In this document: positions 27,990 through 35,606 of the stretch, piece after piece | How positions within the stretch are numbered: position 1 is the stretch's first letter | Layout of the letters: each line of letters begins with the position of its first letter | NCBI RefSeq assembly: GCF_009695775.1 | Contig: NZ_VUNG01000034.1 | Span: 1 to 43,683, forward strand | Direction: 5' to 3' | Source of the DNA: Hallella mizrahii | GTDB lineage: Bacteria; Bacteroidota; Bacteroidia; Bacteroidales; Bacteroidaceae | DNA length: 43,683 bases | Position numbers and translations under genes: made by a program | The notes under the pieces: generated by a model | What the model was told of the DNA's origin: nothing | Seen by the model: the letters and a program-made list of their open reading frames with translations, nothing else | Databases searched by the model: none

Positions 27990-28439
27990 CTATCCGTTTA
28001 CAGACAATTTGAAGACAGCCTTGTGGATAGTGCCTTCCGAAATGCATGGGGCGTGGCCGTCCTGCGGAAAGAAAATGGCAAACTCGCCAGGCCGCAACGT
28101 CATATAGCCACGCGGACAGGCATTGGGTTGCTTGGCAATATCCTTCTCCGTGTCAAAGGGAATGTTGGGGAGATCGCCTACCGGAACGTAGCCGTAAATC
28201 TCATTACGGTTCAACGGCACTTGAATGTCTATCATTCTGCGATGGTACTCTATGACGGCTTCATCTTTGGTTCTGCCTGGGTCGTCTTCAATGTTGACAA
28301 AAAGACGATTGGTAATGAGCTCATAATGCCCGTTGGCCATATTCTTCCAGTCATGTGATTGCATGAATTTCCACACCTCTTCGATAAGCGGGTTCAGCGG
28401 AGCATACAACATCAGATTTTCCAAATTGTCTATGATCAT
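27990..28439 (-). CDS. YhcH/YjgK/YiaL family protein
   Basis: From ATG 28439 the product is 149 residues and matches the YhcH/DUF386 cupin family: MIIDNLEN at the start, the DPGRTKDEAVIEYHRRMIDIQV region with family Glu and His residues, VPVGD and FAIFFPQDGHAPC with the cupin metal-binding end. Members are linked to sialic acid and other sugar catabolism and probably act as anomerases or isomerases. No sugar genes are adjacent here, so the substrate is unknown. The frame extends to 28508 but the added residues are not conserved in type. Confidence 0.88.
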   Translation of the reverse strand: MIIDNLENLMLYAPLNPLIEEVWKFMQSHDWKNMANGHYELITNRLFVNIEDDPGRTKDEAVIEYHRRMIDIQVPLNRNEIYGYVPVGDLPNIPFDTEKDIAKQPNACPRGYMTLRPGEFAIFFPQDGHAPCISEGTIHKAVFKLSVNG

Positions 28440-28531
28440 AACAGTGTAAAGATTAATGGTTGCTGATTTTCTATCTTCTGACGCTTGCGGTCTGGAGGCT
28501 GCAAGCAATCAGAAAGTATAAGAGCTCATAT

Positions 28532-29161
28532 TCATTGTGCGGGTTCGAGCGTGATGATCTTGTCCGGAATATCATCAGAGTTGACCGACATCGTGCTTTT
28601 ATTCAGTCTCTCTACTCCTTGGATGTCCCCCATTATCTCGTCAATGTTTTCCTGCACGTCATAGCCTCGCTGCCCTTCTCGGAAATGCATAAGTATTTTG
28701 AGGCACGGATGTTTCAGGTGGCCGATGATCTCAGCAGCTTCCTTGGAGTCGATGGTGAAGTATCCGGCACAAGGCAGCAGCACCACGTCGGCCTTTTCCA
28801 GTTCGGCATATTCGGCCTTCGTCGGCAGCCGACCGAGGTCGCCAAGGTGCGCGATGGTCATGCCGGGCAATGTCACGAAGGTGATGTCCGACAAGCCCCG
28901 ATGCGCCCCGTCGTGGTGATCATGCGGAACGGTGAGCTTATGGAGTTGAAAATTCAGTTTCCGCCCGGTTGTCTTGACAAGATGCGCCGCATTGTGGTCT
29001 CCATGCTCATGTGAGCAACTGACGGCATCGGCAATGATGCCACGCGGCAACTGCAACCCTGGCACACTGCCGCATTCATAGGGGTCGAAAACAACCGACG
29101 AGTTCTCTGCCTCTATCTTAAAGCAGCTGTGACCGTAGTAAGAGATGATGGCTTTTGTCAT
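28532..29161 (-). CDS. Metallo-beta-lactamase-fold hydrolase (UlaG-like)
   Basis: The 209-residue protein starts MTKAIISYYGHSCFKIE and carries the MBL metal motif SHEHGDHNA (HxHxDH), a later THLGDLG and LMHFREG, a pattern of the UlaG/UPF0173 group of metal-dependent hydrolases that begin YYGHSCF. No signal peptide, so cytoplasmic. It is a single gene with its own likely -7 box (TATTTTTG, minus strand, 29192-29199). Substrate not predictable. Confidence 0.88.
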   Translation of the reverse strand: MTKAIISYYGHSCFKIEAENSSVVFDPYECGSVPGLQLPRGIIADAVSCSHEHGDHNAAHLVKTTGRKLNFQLHKLTVPHDHHDGAHRGLSDITFVTLPGMTIAHLGDLGRLPTKAEYAELEKADVVLLPCAGYFTIDSKEAAEIIGHLKHPCLKILMHFREGQRGYDVQENIDEIMGDIQGVERLNKSTMSVNSDDIPDKIITLEPAQ

Positions 29162-29680
29162 AGCAAATGATTTTGGATTTTTCTTTGATTACAAAAATAC
29201 GAAAAAATCTCTTGCAATGATCATTTCTCTTTCATAAAAATCATTAAGCATGTCGAAACTTTGATCTTGACAGTCGCCGGACTTGGATGATCATCCGTCG
29301 CAGCCCTGACTTCATCACATCTTTGGTTGCATGAAGTGTCATCATTGATTATCAGTTAGTTATAACCTTATTTCAGCAATTGATGGTGACGCAATTACGA
29401 ATTATGGAATGATATCCCTCCTTAACAGCCCGGCAGACAGTCAATGTCTTTGTCCTGACTCATATTGCCTTGCCATCTCCAGATGATACGAAAAAAGAAA
29501 ATCATGTACAGGCTTACGCTCCATGAGAAGCTAAAGTCTGTACGTGACTATTTTCCAAAAACTTATTCTCGATTCAGGGTGACGCATTGACGAAGTCAGG
29601 TGCAAGTTCGGTTTCGAGCTGTTCAGAAAGTGGTGATTGGGTTAGCTCCCCCCCATTCTGCAATTCTCTAAATAGAGATA
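29162..29680. other. Intergenic stretch without a gene
   Basis: Apart from the promoter of the hydrolase gene at its left end (minus-strand TATTTTTG, 29192-29199) I see no open frame, RNA or clear repeat in this 519-base stretch. It marks the border between conserved chromosome and the repeat-rich island. Confidence 0.5.
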
Positions 29681-29721
29681 AAAAATTGCCGCAGCCTCGC
29701 CTCATTGCGTGACTGCGGCAA
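29681..29721 (-). terminator. Terminator of the island transcripts
   Basis: TTGCCGCAG (29686-29694) and CTGCGGCAA (29713-29721) form a 9-bp stem; on the minus strand it is followed by TTTTT. It lies 35 bases after the DUF5675 stop and closes the minus-strand gene array of the island. Confidence 0.85.
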
Positions 29722-29755
29722 ACCGATAAGAACGTTTATTCTATTTCTTTCTATT

Positions 29756-30193
29756 TCATTCTATTTCGATGAACACGGGCTCGCCCTCGTCGCGGTGGTC
29801 GATGACTTGCATCAGACGGTAGAGGGTGCGGCGGCTGTCGGTGACTTTGCCGACTTCGGTGTTGCGGCCCACGAGGATGCAGCCCTCGGTGTCAGCGGAG
29901 GTGTTGCCGCTATGGATGCGGATGCCACTGTAGTGGGGCACGCCGACGAGCAGCGGAAGCCAGCGCTTGAACCGTGGGCTCATCGTCACCACTATCGGGT
30001 AACGGCCTTCGGGGATGGCGGTCTTGCCCTTGGTCTTGCGGCCGCCGTGGTGAAAGTCGACCCAATGCGGCTCAAGGGTGTCACAGAAATAAGTCCACGG
30101 GGTGAACGTTCCGCGCTCACGGCGGCGGATACTGAGGCGACCGATGGTGTAGGTCGGACGCTTCGCGATGCGTTTCAGATGGAGTTCTATCAT
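29756..30193 (-). CDS. DUF5675 family protein
   Basis: The 145-residue protein matches DUF5675: it begins MIELHLKRIAKRPTYTIGRL, then FCDTLEPHW, IPEGRYPIVVTMSP, and the core IRIHSGNTSADTEGCILVGR, with the His and Cys that in this L,D-transpeptidase-like fold form the presumed active site. Family members occur in phages and in Bacteroidota mobile islands, often where an endolysin or amidase would be. It is the last gene of the minus-strand island array but lies outside the 39-bp inverted repeat. No signal peptide. Confidence 0.8.
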   Translation of the reverse strand: MIELHLKRIAKRPTYTIGRLSIRRRERGTFTPWTYFCDTLEPHWVDFHHGGRKTKGKTAIPEGRYPIVVTMSPRFKRWLPLLVGVPHYSGIRIHSGNTSADTEGCILVGRNTEVGKVTDSRRTLYRLMQVIDHRDEGEPVFIEIE

Positions 30194-30307
30194 GATTACA
30201 AGACCCTCCCGGCCTCCCTGAAAGGGAGGAGAATAGCCCTACCAAAGAGGAGGGAGGGATTTTTTTAATGGGTTAAACAATTGAATGGTTTTGATGGTTT
30301 TGCGATC

Positions 30308-30325
30308 CTCTCCCCTTGGGGAGAG
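30308..30325. repeat. REP-like palindrome (CTCTCCCC / GGGGAGAG)
   Basis: Eight-bp arms with a TT centre between the DUF5675 gene and the primase-helicase stop. It shares its CTCTCC core with the palindromes inside the primase-helicase gene. Confidence 0.6.
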
Positions 30326-30346
30326 TTAGAGAGGGGCTTCCGATAC

Positions 30347-30385
30347 CTATAAATGCGACGGTGCGACGGTGCGACACTGCGACGG
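30347..30385 (+). repeat. 39-bp inverted repeat, left copy
   Basis: This 39-base stretch (CTATAAATGCGACGGTGCGA at its start, built from degenerate 8-bp TGCGACGG units) is the exact reverse complement of 35134-35172. It also encodes the last residues and the TAG stop of the primase-helicase. A 23-base part recurs in direct orientation at 35347-35369. Confidence 0.9.
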
Positions 30386-33061
30386 TTGCGCTTTCGTTTT
30401 CTTGTATTTCCTGCTCTTTTCTCCCTTCTGTCTTGGCACGGGAACCACCCATCCGGCCTCATGCCATCGCCGAATGATGTTCCGTGCGGTGGAATCGGTG
30501 ATGTCCGTTTTCAGCGCAAGGATGTCGTGGGAGGTGAAGGTGTCGGCCAGTCGGTCGAAGACGGCTCGGTTCTTCGAGTTGCGGCGGGTGTCGTCAGCGT
30601 CGGCGGCATACTGCTTGCGGAGGACGTCGCCGAAGAGTCGGCACTGCTCCTGAAGGACGTATTCGGCCATCATCAGCGCGAAGTCGATGACGTGCTTCGT
30701 CTCCATCTCTCCCGACAGCAAACACGCCACCACGCCGCAGCGCATGCCGATGACGGCGGCACGTCGGCGGTAGGTGTCCATCACCCGGTCGATGCGCTGG
30801 AGCGCCTGCTGACGTTTGTCCTCTACCCACTGGGCGATGGCCTTGCGCAGCCGTGGCGTGTCGACAAAACCGTGCTTGGCGCGCAGGGTGCCGACGGCAT
30901 CGAGGATGGCCTGGGCATCACGGTCTTTCCGGTCTTGGAAGGTGGGCATCGGAGCGAAGGCGGAGTCGGGCATCTCACTGACAATGACGCGCGAGGAGAG
31001 TCCGTTCTCGATGTTCTCGCCCTTGAAGCACTTGCCGAGGGCTCCGTAGGTGCCGAGGATTGTCCAGTTGTAGCCCACGCTGACCATTCCGCTCTCAGCC
31101 TGGTCACTGTTGTAGTCCTGACCCCACTCGTCGTGGTCGAAGGCGAGGCGGTAGATGTCGTATTTCGACGACCACGAGCCCGCTCCGTTGGTTTTTCTCA
31201 GGGTGTCGAGCTCCGAGCAGAAAGAATAGAGCGTATGGCCCTGGGCGTTCTTGAGTCGTTTGAGGAGCGTGGAGCATGAGATGGTGATGGGCACGTCGCG
31301 TATCAATACCTCCGGTTCGGGGTCGAGTTTCTCGTTGGCCCGGCGGTTCTTGCGTTTCTTTTTCCATTCGTCCTCCTTGCGGCGTCCCTGTTCGTCGTCC
31401 TCGTCCATGGGCTGCCGCCACAGGTCGATGATGTCCTTGCATACGCTCTTGCCCGAGGCCTGCTCACCCACGACGATGCTCATCAGTCCGAGCCGCTGCT
31501 CACGTCCGTCGCAATAGCGGAAGGTCACGTCGTCGGCATAGGCGGCAGCCATCGGCAGCAGGGCACAGAGGGCGGGCATCCGCATCTGCTCCGGCACTCC
31601 CGTGAGACTCTGCTTTAGTCCAGGGATGGGAGGGATGGTCGACTCAGCATTGGTTGGATTGGCGGGCGTTGCTGTTTCCGAGGTCTCTGCTTCGTCGTCG
31701 CACTCGTCGTCGTGGGCTTTCTCGTCCTTGCCCTGCTGCTGTTGTGCGAGCTGTTCGGCACGAGCGTTGATGCGCTGTACGGTGGCTGACATGATCTTCG
31801 AGTCGTCGTGATATTTGGCGTAGAAGTCGTGGATGAGCTGGCGGCAGTCGGGCTCCTTATAGAAGTCGGGCATCCGCTGGGCTACCACGGCCATGGCCTC
31901 AGTCTCTGACAAGAGTCGTGCGGCACCGACACTGAGGATGGCAAGCAGCGAGTTGTGGCGGGAGCCGCGCGAGTTGATGTCCACGTCTTTCAGCCCCGCC
32001 TGCTCACGGCAGAGGTCGAAGACGAAAAGGAGCCTCACCCCCAACCCCTCTCCATAGGAGAGGGGAGTAGAATGTTCTGCGGGCGTTATGGCTGCCGCGT
32101 TGTTAGTGGAAGTAAGGGTGTCTTGAAGCATATCACTCTGGGGGTGAGGCTGATGCGTAGAATGTTCTGCGGGCGTTATGGCTGGCGCGTTGTTAGTGGA
32201 AGCAAGGGTGTCTTGAAGCATATCACTCTGGGGGTGAGGCTGAGAATGTTCTGCGGGCGTTATGGCTGGCGCGTTGTTAGTGGATGCAGGGGTGTCTTGA
32301 AGCATATCACTCCCCTCTCCTTTGGAGAGGGGTTGGGGGTGAGGCTGCCGGGCGTGAGGCCGTTTGAACATCTCCTCCTCATTGCAATACAGCACATACT
32401 CTTCTGGCACTGCAAACGAGCAGCGCGCCAAATCCTTGCAAGCCTCATCAAAAGCCGCTAAGCCTATCTGCTTCGCCAGCCATTGCTGGGCCTCCACAAG
32501 TCCCTTGCCCTGGGGAATGACGAAGACCAGACGAAGACCTTCACCGCTCGGAGTCTTATGAATAAGAACAATCCCTAACCGCTTCAAGGTTGCGAGTGTC
32601 TTCTCATCAGTGATGGGCGTGCAAGTGAAAAGATGTCTCTTGAGCGTTTCCATCAGCGTCACAGACTCTTTAGACAGCTCCTTTGATTGCTCCTTGGGTT
32701 GCTCTTTAGGCTGCTCTTCTCCCTCCCCCACGGGGAGGGCCGGGGAGAGGCCTACCTCGGAGTGCCTTCCTATGTGGTCGATGTCGAGAATGCTTAATCC
32801 CGACGGCTCGGCCTCGGCATTGAGCCGTCGTCCATTCTTGAAATGAGCGTGAAAGCAGAAGGCGGGGAGACGGCGCTTGAGCTCCGACTTCTTCGTCTCG
32901 AAGTCCTCGCGGCTCATCTCGCCCCGTAGCAGCTGCTCATGACAGTCGGCAATCTCGGCGCAGGTCTGGCCGACGACTGTCGAGCGCATCACCGTGTGAA
33001 GAATCTCGGCGGTGCATGGCACCGTATGGTGCGAACGAATATTTGAGATGTAATCGAACAT
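30347..33061 (-). CDS. BT4734-type primase - DUF3987 helicase fusion
   Basis: The 904-residue protein joins a BT4734/VirE_N-like AEP primase module (about 1-235, DxD in ILDIDHI at D93/D95) to a DUF3987-type SF3-like helicase module (about 345-890, Walker A GEQASGKS near 532). Such proteins drive replication of mobile elements. Two linkers come from inserted repeats: residues about 103-133 (SPALPVGEGEEQPKEQ...) and about 239-342, where three copies of a peptide beginning SDMLQDT are encoded by 84-90 bp DNA repeats between REP-like palindromes. The C-terminus (CRTVAPSHL) is encoded by the 39-bp inverted repeat. All insertions keep the frame. No integrase is nearby. Confidence 0.85.
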   Translation of the reverse strand: MFDYISNIRSHHTVPCTAEILHTVMRSTVVGQTCAEIADCHEQLLRGEMSREDFETKKSELKRRLPAFCFHAHFKNGRRLNAEAEPSGLSILDIDHIGRHSEVGLSPALPVGEGEEQPKEQPKEQSKELSKESVTLMETLKRHLFTCTPITDEKTLATLKRLGIVLIHKTPSGEGLRLVFVIPQGKGLVEAQQWLAKQIGLAAFDEACKDLARCSFAVPEEYVLYCNEEEMFKRPHARQPHPQPLSKGEGSDMLQDTPASTNNAPAITPAEHSQPHPQSDMLQDTLASTNNAPAITPAEHSTHQPHPQSDMLQDTLTSTNNAAAITPAEHSTPLSYGEGLGVRLLFVFDLCREQAGLKDVDINSRGSRHNSLLAILSVGAARLLSETEAMAVVAQRMPDFYKEPDCRQLIHDFYAKYHDDSKIMSATVQRINARAEQLAQQQQGKDEKAHDDECDDEAETSETATPANPTNAESTIPPIPGLKQSLTGVPEQMRMPALCALLPMAAAYADDVTFRYCDGREQRLGLMSIVVGEQASGKSVCKDIIDLWRQPMDEDDEQGRRKEDEWKKKRKNRRANEKLDPEPEVLIRDVPITISCSTLLKRLKNAQGHTLYSFCSELDTLRKTNGAGSWSSKYDIYRLAFDHDEWGQDYNSDQAESGMVSVGYNWTILGTYGALGKCFKGENIENGLSSRVIVSEMPDSAFAPMPTFQDRKDRDAQAILDAVGTLRAKHGFVDTPRLRKAIAQWVEDKRQQALQRIDRVMDTYRRRAAVIGMRCGVVACLLSGEMETKHVIDFALMMAEYVLQEQCRLFGDVLRKQYAADADDTRRNSKNRAVFDRLADTFTSHDILALKTDITDSTARNIIRRWHEAGWVVPVPRQKGEKSRKYKKTKAQPSQCRTVAPSHL
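32031..32346. repeat. REP-like inverted repeats flanking a triplicated 84-90 bp unit
   Basis: The 35-base ends (32031-32065 and 32312-32346) are inverted copies with one mismatch; each holds a CCCCTCTCC/GGAGAGGGG palindrome. Between them lie three tandem copies of a unit starting AATGTTCTGCGGGCG at 32071, 32161 and 32245 (periods 90 and 84). All lie in frame inside the primase-helicase gene. Confidence 0.92.
32721..32739. repeat. REP-like palindrome inside the primase gene
   Basis: CCCTCCCC (32721-32728) and GGGGAGGG (32732-32739), centre CAC. It encodes the SPALPVGEG part of the first linker and is adjacent to a short Lys/Glu/Gln codon repeat. Confidence 0.7.
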
Positions 33062-33070
33062 ATTTTATTG

Positions 33071-33291
33071 TTTTGAATGTAGGCGGGGTTTATCCCCGCC
33101 CTAATCACGGTTTTGATGTGGGGGCCGGGGTTATCCCCGCCCTAACCACGGTTTTGATGTAGGGGCGGGGTTTATCCCCGCCCTAACCCCCGAATGGCAA
33201 CCAATCAGCCTTAACCCCCGAATGGCAACCAATCATGGCGTTTTCATTTGTTTCTTGGGGTGAGGGCGGGGATGAACCCCGCCCCTACGGT
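33071..33291. repeat. Tandem and inverted GC-rich repeats upstream of the primase gene
   Basis: Three copies of a unit of about 40 bp (starting TTTTGATGT, with a GGCGGGGTTTATCCCCGCC palindrome) lie at 33071-33192. Two direct copies of TTAACCCCCGAATGGCAACC follow (from about 33184 and 33210), with a further inverted GGCGGGGATGAACCCCGCC at about 33266-33284. This fills nearly the whole gap between the primase gene and the 105-residue-protein gene and would fold strongly in the primase mRNA leader. Confidence 0.88.
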
Positions 33292-33297
33292 TCCACC

Positions 33298-33612
33298 TTA
33301 TTCCTCCATATTTTGTTCAACGAAGCTCGCGGCATCGTCCACCTCGTCGTAGATGATCTCGGCCGGGTCGGTGGTCTCCTCGCGCGGAATGCTCATATAG
33401 AGGCGGATGCGCTTGCTGTTGACCGTGGTCGTGGAGTGCTTCGTCTTGAACTGTCGCTTGGGCAACTGCTCAGATTCGTTGCTCTCACTGTAGGCCCGGA
33501 AGCAGAACTCCTTGGGCGAGTTTTGACAAATGGTGCCACGCACACGCTTCGGCGTGGCAAGGATGCGACGGTAGTCGTCGTCGGATAATATCAAATTAAT
33601 CTTCATAGTCAT
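33298..33612 (-). CDS. Unknown island protein of about 105 residues
   Basis: From ATG 33612 (others in frame at 33624 and 33606) the protein has about 104 residues beginning MTMKINLILSDDDYRRILAT. It is charged, Ser/Thr/Glu-rich, with an acidic C-terminus (DEVDDAASFVEQN). I do not recognise a family. Its start overlaps the end of the antirepressor gene, so they are co-translated. A DNA- or protein-binding accessory to the primase is possible, by position only. Confidence 0.65.
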   Translation of the reverse strand: MTMKINLILSDDDYRRILATPKRVRGTICQNSPKEFCFRAYSESNESEQLPKRQFKTKHSTTTVNSKRIRLYMSIPREETTDPAEIIYDEVDDAASFVEQNMEE

Positions 33613-34405
33613 TTGTTTTTTCAATCATCGGTATGATACCTATTTTCTTAAGAATGTCGTAGAGAAAGAGACGGCCGCGCTGCGTCCATCGTGTGTACAT
33701 CCGGCAGCCGTCGGTGCCGTCGGTGTGGCGGTAGTTGAACGTGTAGCTCTGCACCAGTCCCTGGTCCTTGTAGGCCGCATTGAGCACCCACTGTCCGCCG
33801 ACGCTGTACTGTATGCCGGCGCGGTTGAGGATACGATTGAAAGCCACTGCCGACATGCCATAGTCCTGCGCCACTTGCGAGACGCTCACCGTCTCGGGGC
33901 AGGCGAGGATCAGGGCGGTGTAGTCGGCCAAAGGCTGCAGCTTCCTCACCCGCTGCTCAGCCTCCCGTCGCATGTTCTGCTCCTGTTGGAGATTCTTCAG
34001 CAGTGCGATGCCGAACTCCGGAGACGCGATGATCTTCTCTATCGTCGGCGCCGTGGCATAAGCCCCATGGCGACGGATGGAGGGCAGCACCTCGGCGGTG
34101 ACCCAGTGCTTGAACTTCTTGGCAGAAGGGAGCTTCGAGGAGAGGACGAGGGAGTAGAGACCCGACTCGTTGATGAATATAGGATTTTGTGTTCTGCCTA
34201 AGGAGTCTTTGATGGATGGGGTTCCGTTTTGGGAACCCATCTCCTTGTCATCATCCTCTACGTGGACATTCACGGCTTTTGTCGGATTCACGTACCCTAA
34301 TGCCACTGCCACGTCCTTTCCCACGAACCACGGTTCCCCGTCTTTTTCTATTGCCCGGATATCACCGAACATCTCATGATGGAAATTAATCAACTCGTTG
34401 TTCAT
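33596..34405 (-). CDS. Phage-type antirepressor (BRO-N + KilAC)
   Basis: The 269-residue protein has a BRO-N domain (about 1-115: FGDIRAIEKDGEPWFVGKDVAVALGY, NESGLYSLVLSSKLPSAKKFKHWV, LPSIRRHGAY) and a KilAC/ANT domain (about 145-255: SVSQVAQDYGMSAVAFNRIL, YRHTDG, TRWTQRGRLFLY). These occur in phage antirepressors that switch on lytic or mobile-element genes. Its ATG overlaps the stop of the DUF3127 gene by four bases. Presence of this regulator suggests the island is phage- or satellite-derived and inducible; that is inference. Confidence 0.9.
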   Translation of the reverse strand: MNNELINFHHEMFGDIRAIEKDGEPWFVGKDVAVALGYVNPTKAVNVHVEDDDKEMGSQNGTPSIKDSLGRTQNPIFINESGLYSLVLSSKLPSAKKFKHWVTAEVLPSIRRHGAYATAPTIEKIIASPEFGIALLKNLQQEQNMRREAEQRVRKLQPLADYTALILACPETVSVSQVAQDYGMSAVAFNRILNRAGIQYSVGGQWVLNAAYKDQGLVQSYTFNYRHTDGTDGCRMYTRWTQRGRLFLYDILKKIGIIPMIEKTNDYED

Positions 34406-34677
34406 CGTTTCTCAATTTTTATGATTCGTACATTGTTAAACCATCTCCCGTCTTTCTCATGGGCGAAGAAGCTCAGTCCAGCCTCCACGATGTCGCCCTC
34501 CTTGAAGTTGGGGTTCTCAGCCCAGTCGCCGCGCAGGGTGGCCACGATGAGGTCGGGGTACATCACCGCCTCGGTTGATTCGAGCACGACCTTGCGGCTT
34601 TTCCACTCCTGTCCCGTGCGCTCCGAAGTGCCCTGACGAAGGGCGAGGAGCTTAACTACTTTGAACGTCTTTTTCAT
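34402..34677 (-). CDS. DUF3127 protein
   Basis: This 91-residue protein matches DUF3127, a small OB-fold-like family frequent in Bacteroidota phages: LRQGTSERTGQEWKSRKVVLES and GRWFNNVRIIKIE. By family resemblance it may bind single-stranded DNA or help replication. It is the first gene of the island array and its stop overlaps the antirepressor start. The leader upstream is about 125 bases. Confidence 0.8.
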   Translation of the reverse strand: MKKTFKVVKLLALRQGTSERTGQEWKSRKVVLESTEAVMYPDLIVATLRGDWAENPNFKEGDIVEAGLSFFAHEKDGRWFNNVRIIKIEKR

Positions 34678-34807
34678 TGCATCTAAAACATTTAAAATTA
34701 ATACTCTGTTGAATGGACGGTGCGCACCTATCCGGGTTTGTGCCTATCGTGAACAGCCTTAGCCATAACGAAAAAGCACCGCAACCAGCAGCTGACTGAT
34801 TACGGTG

Positions 34808-34815
34808 CAAATGTA
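34808..34815 (-). promoter_or_regulatory. -7 box TACATTTG of the island operon
   Basis: TACATTTG (minus strand) lies about 130 bases before ATG 34677. Just downstream in the transcript GCACCG and CGGTGC can pair (34778-34808). Just upstream CCCAATC ... GATTGGG (34830-34857) is a 7-bp inverted repeat that could be an operator for a repressor opposed by the antirepressor. Confidence 0.5.
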
Positions 34816-35133
34816 GTGGAAAAAGAAATCCCAATCACGATTTTCTCACGATTGGGAACGGTATGGGGAAAATGGGAACGATTTTGGGAATGAGAAAAAG
34901 ATAAACGACAATTTTACATCGTTTTTTCTATAAGCCATTTGGCTATACGATACTGCTTGGCATAGATTTCGTTGCTTACAGCATATTGCACCCACTGGCT
35001 GACCTTACATGTCAATGCTGTGAGGCTTTGCGATGCTTTGCTGATGCTTGAGGCTTTGCATGGCGGATTGAGATTCTCAAGATTCATTTCGTTATGGTTC
35101 GCTCAAACTCTGCAATTTTCTTTCCTCCCTCAT

Positions 35134-35172
35134 CCGTCGCAGTGTCGCACCGTCGCACCGTCGCATTTATAG
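35134..35172 (-). repeat. 39-bp inverted repeat, right copy
   Basis: Exact reverse complement of 30347-30385 over all 39 bases. On the plus strand it would encode CRTVAPSHL, the same tail as the primase-helicase, at the end of a short meaningless frame, which suggests that the sequence was copied from the gene end or that both are element termini. Confidence 0.9.
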
Positions 35173-35346
35173 CTATCGCATGTCAGGGAAATCAATATCG
35201 TAAAATAAGAAGAGAGATTATATAAATAACATAAAACACTAATTATTAATATATTAATTAATATTATTATATATAATAATATAATATATTTTTACTCTAT
35301 AGTCTCATTTCTTGCCATTTCCCCGCCGCATGTCAGAACCGGCCTT

Positions 35347-35369
35347 ATGCGACGGTGCGACGGTGCGAC
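35347..35369 (+). repeat. Partial direct copy of the 39-bp repeat
   Basis: Twenty-three bases identical to the left copy (ATGCGACGGTGCGACGGTGC and following). It lies just beyond the A/T block. Confidence 0.85.
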
Positions 35370-35536
35370 GCATGGGGAGTTAGGAATTAGAAATGGGGAG
35401 TTAGGAGTCTCGTCCCCTGGCAACGATATGTTCGCTTTGATCAAATTGTAATTACGCGCCCCTCAAACCATAAATATGGGAAAAAGAAGCTTACGCCTTT
35501 TTATTCACAGACTTTAACCGCAATAGAACGCTGAAA

Positions 35537-35568
35537 TTTGGATACAGAGAGATTGTGCCGTAACTTTG
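35537..35568 (+). promoter_or_regulatory. Canonical promoter without a gene, antisense to the HAD gene
   Basis: TTTG (35537-35540), a 20-base spacer and TAACTTTG (35561-35568) form a full consensus promoter on the plus strand. Transcription from near 35574 would run straight into the 3' end of the minus-strand HAD phosphatase gene. It may make an antisense RNA or be the leftover promoter of a gene displaced by the island. Confidence 0.6.
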
Positions 35569-35606
35569 CAGCGAGAATCAAAAACGGGGCGCAAATCATA
35601 TACTCA

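Larger units (their letters stand above)
34816..35606. other. Repeat-rich right border of the island, no gene called
   Basis: No convincing gene lies in this 791-base stretch. It holds the operator-like inverted repeat (34830-34857), the right 39-bp repeat, an almost pure A/T block with palindromes (about 35219-35292), CGCATGTCAG twice (35177 and 35328), a partial third copy of the 39-bp repeat (35347-35369), two copies of TGGGGAGTTAGGA, and a promoter without a gene (35537-35568). Confidence 0.6.

Noticed and set aside
29162..29680. tRNA or attachment site as a target for the island
   Set aside because: No cloverleaf or tRNA 3' end was seen on either strand, and no direct repeat flanking the island was found by eye.
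32067..32330. CRISPR-like array
   Set aside because: The three 84-90 bp units are direct copies without unique spacers, lie inside a coding frame, and no cas gene is near.
34972..35172. 66-codon plus-strand frame ending CRTVAPSHL
   Set aside because: Its tail only reflects the inverted repeat shared with the primase gene; the rest has no coding character.
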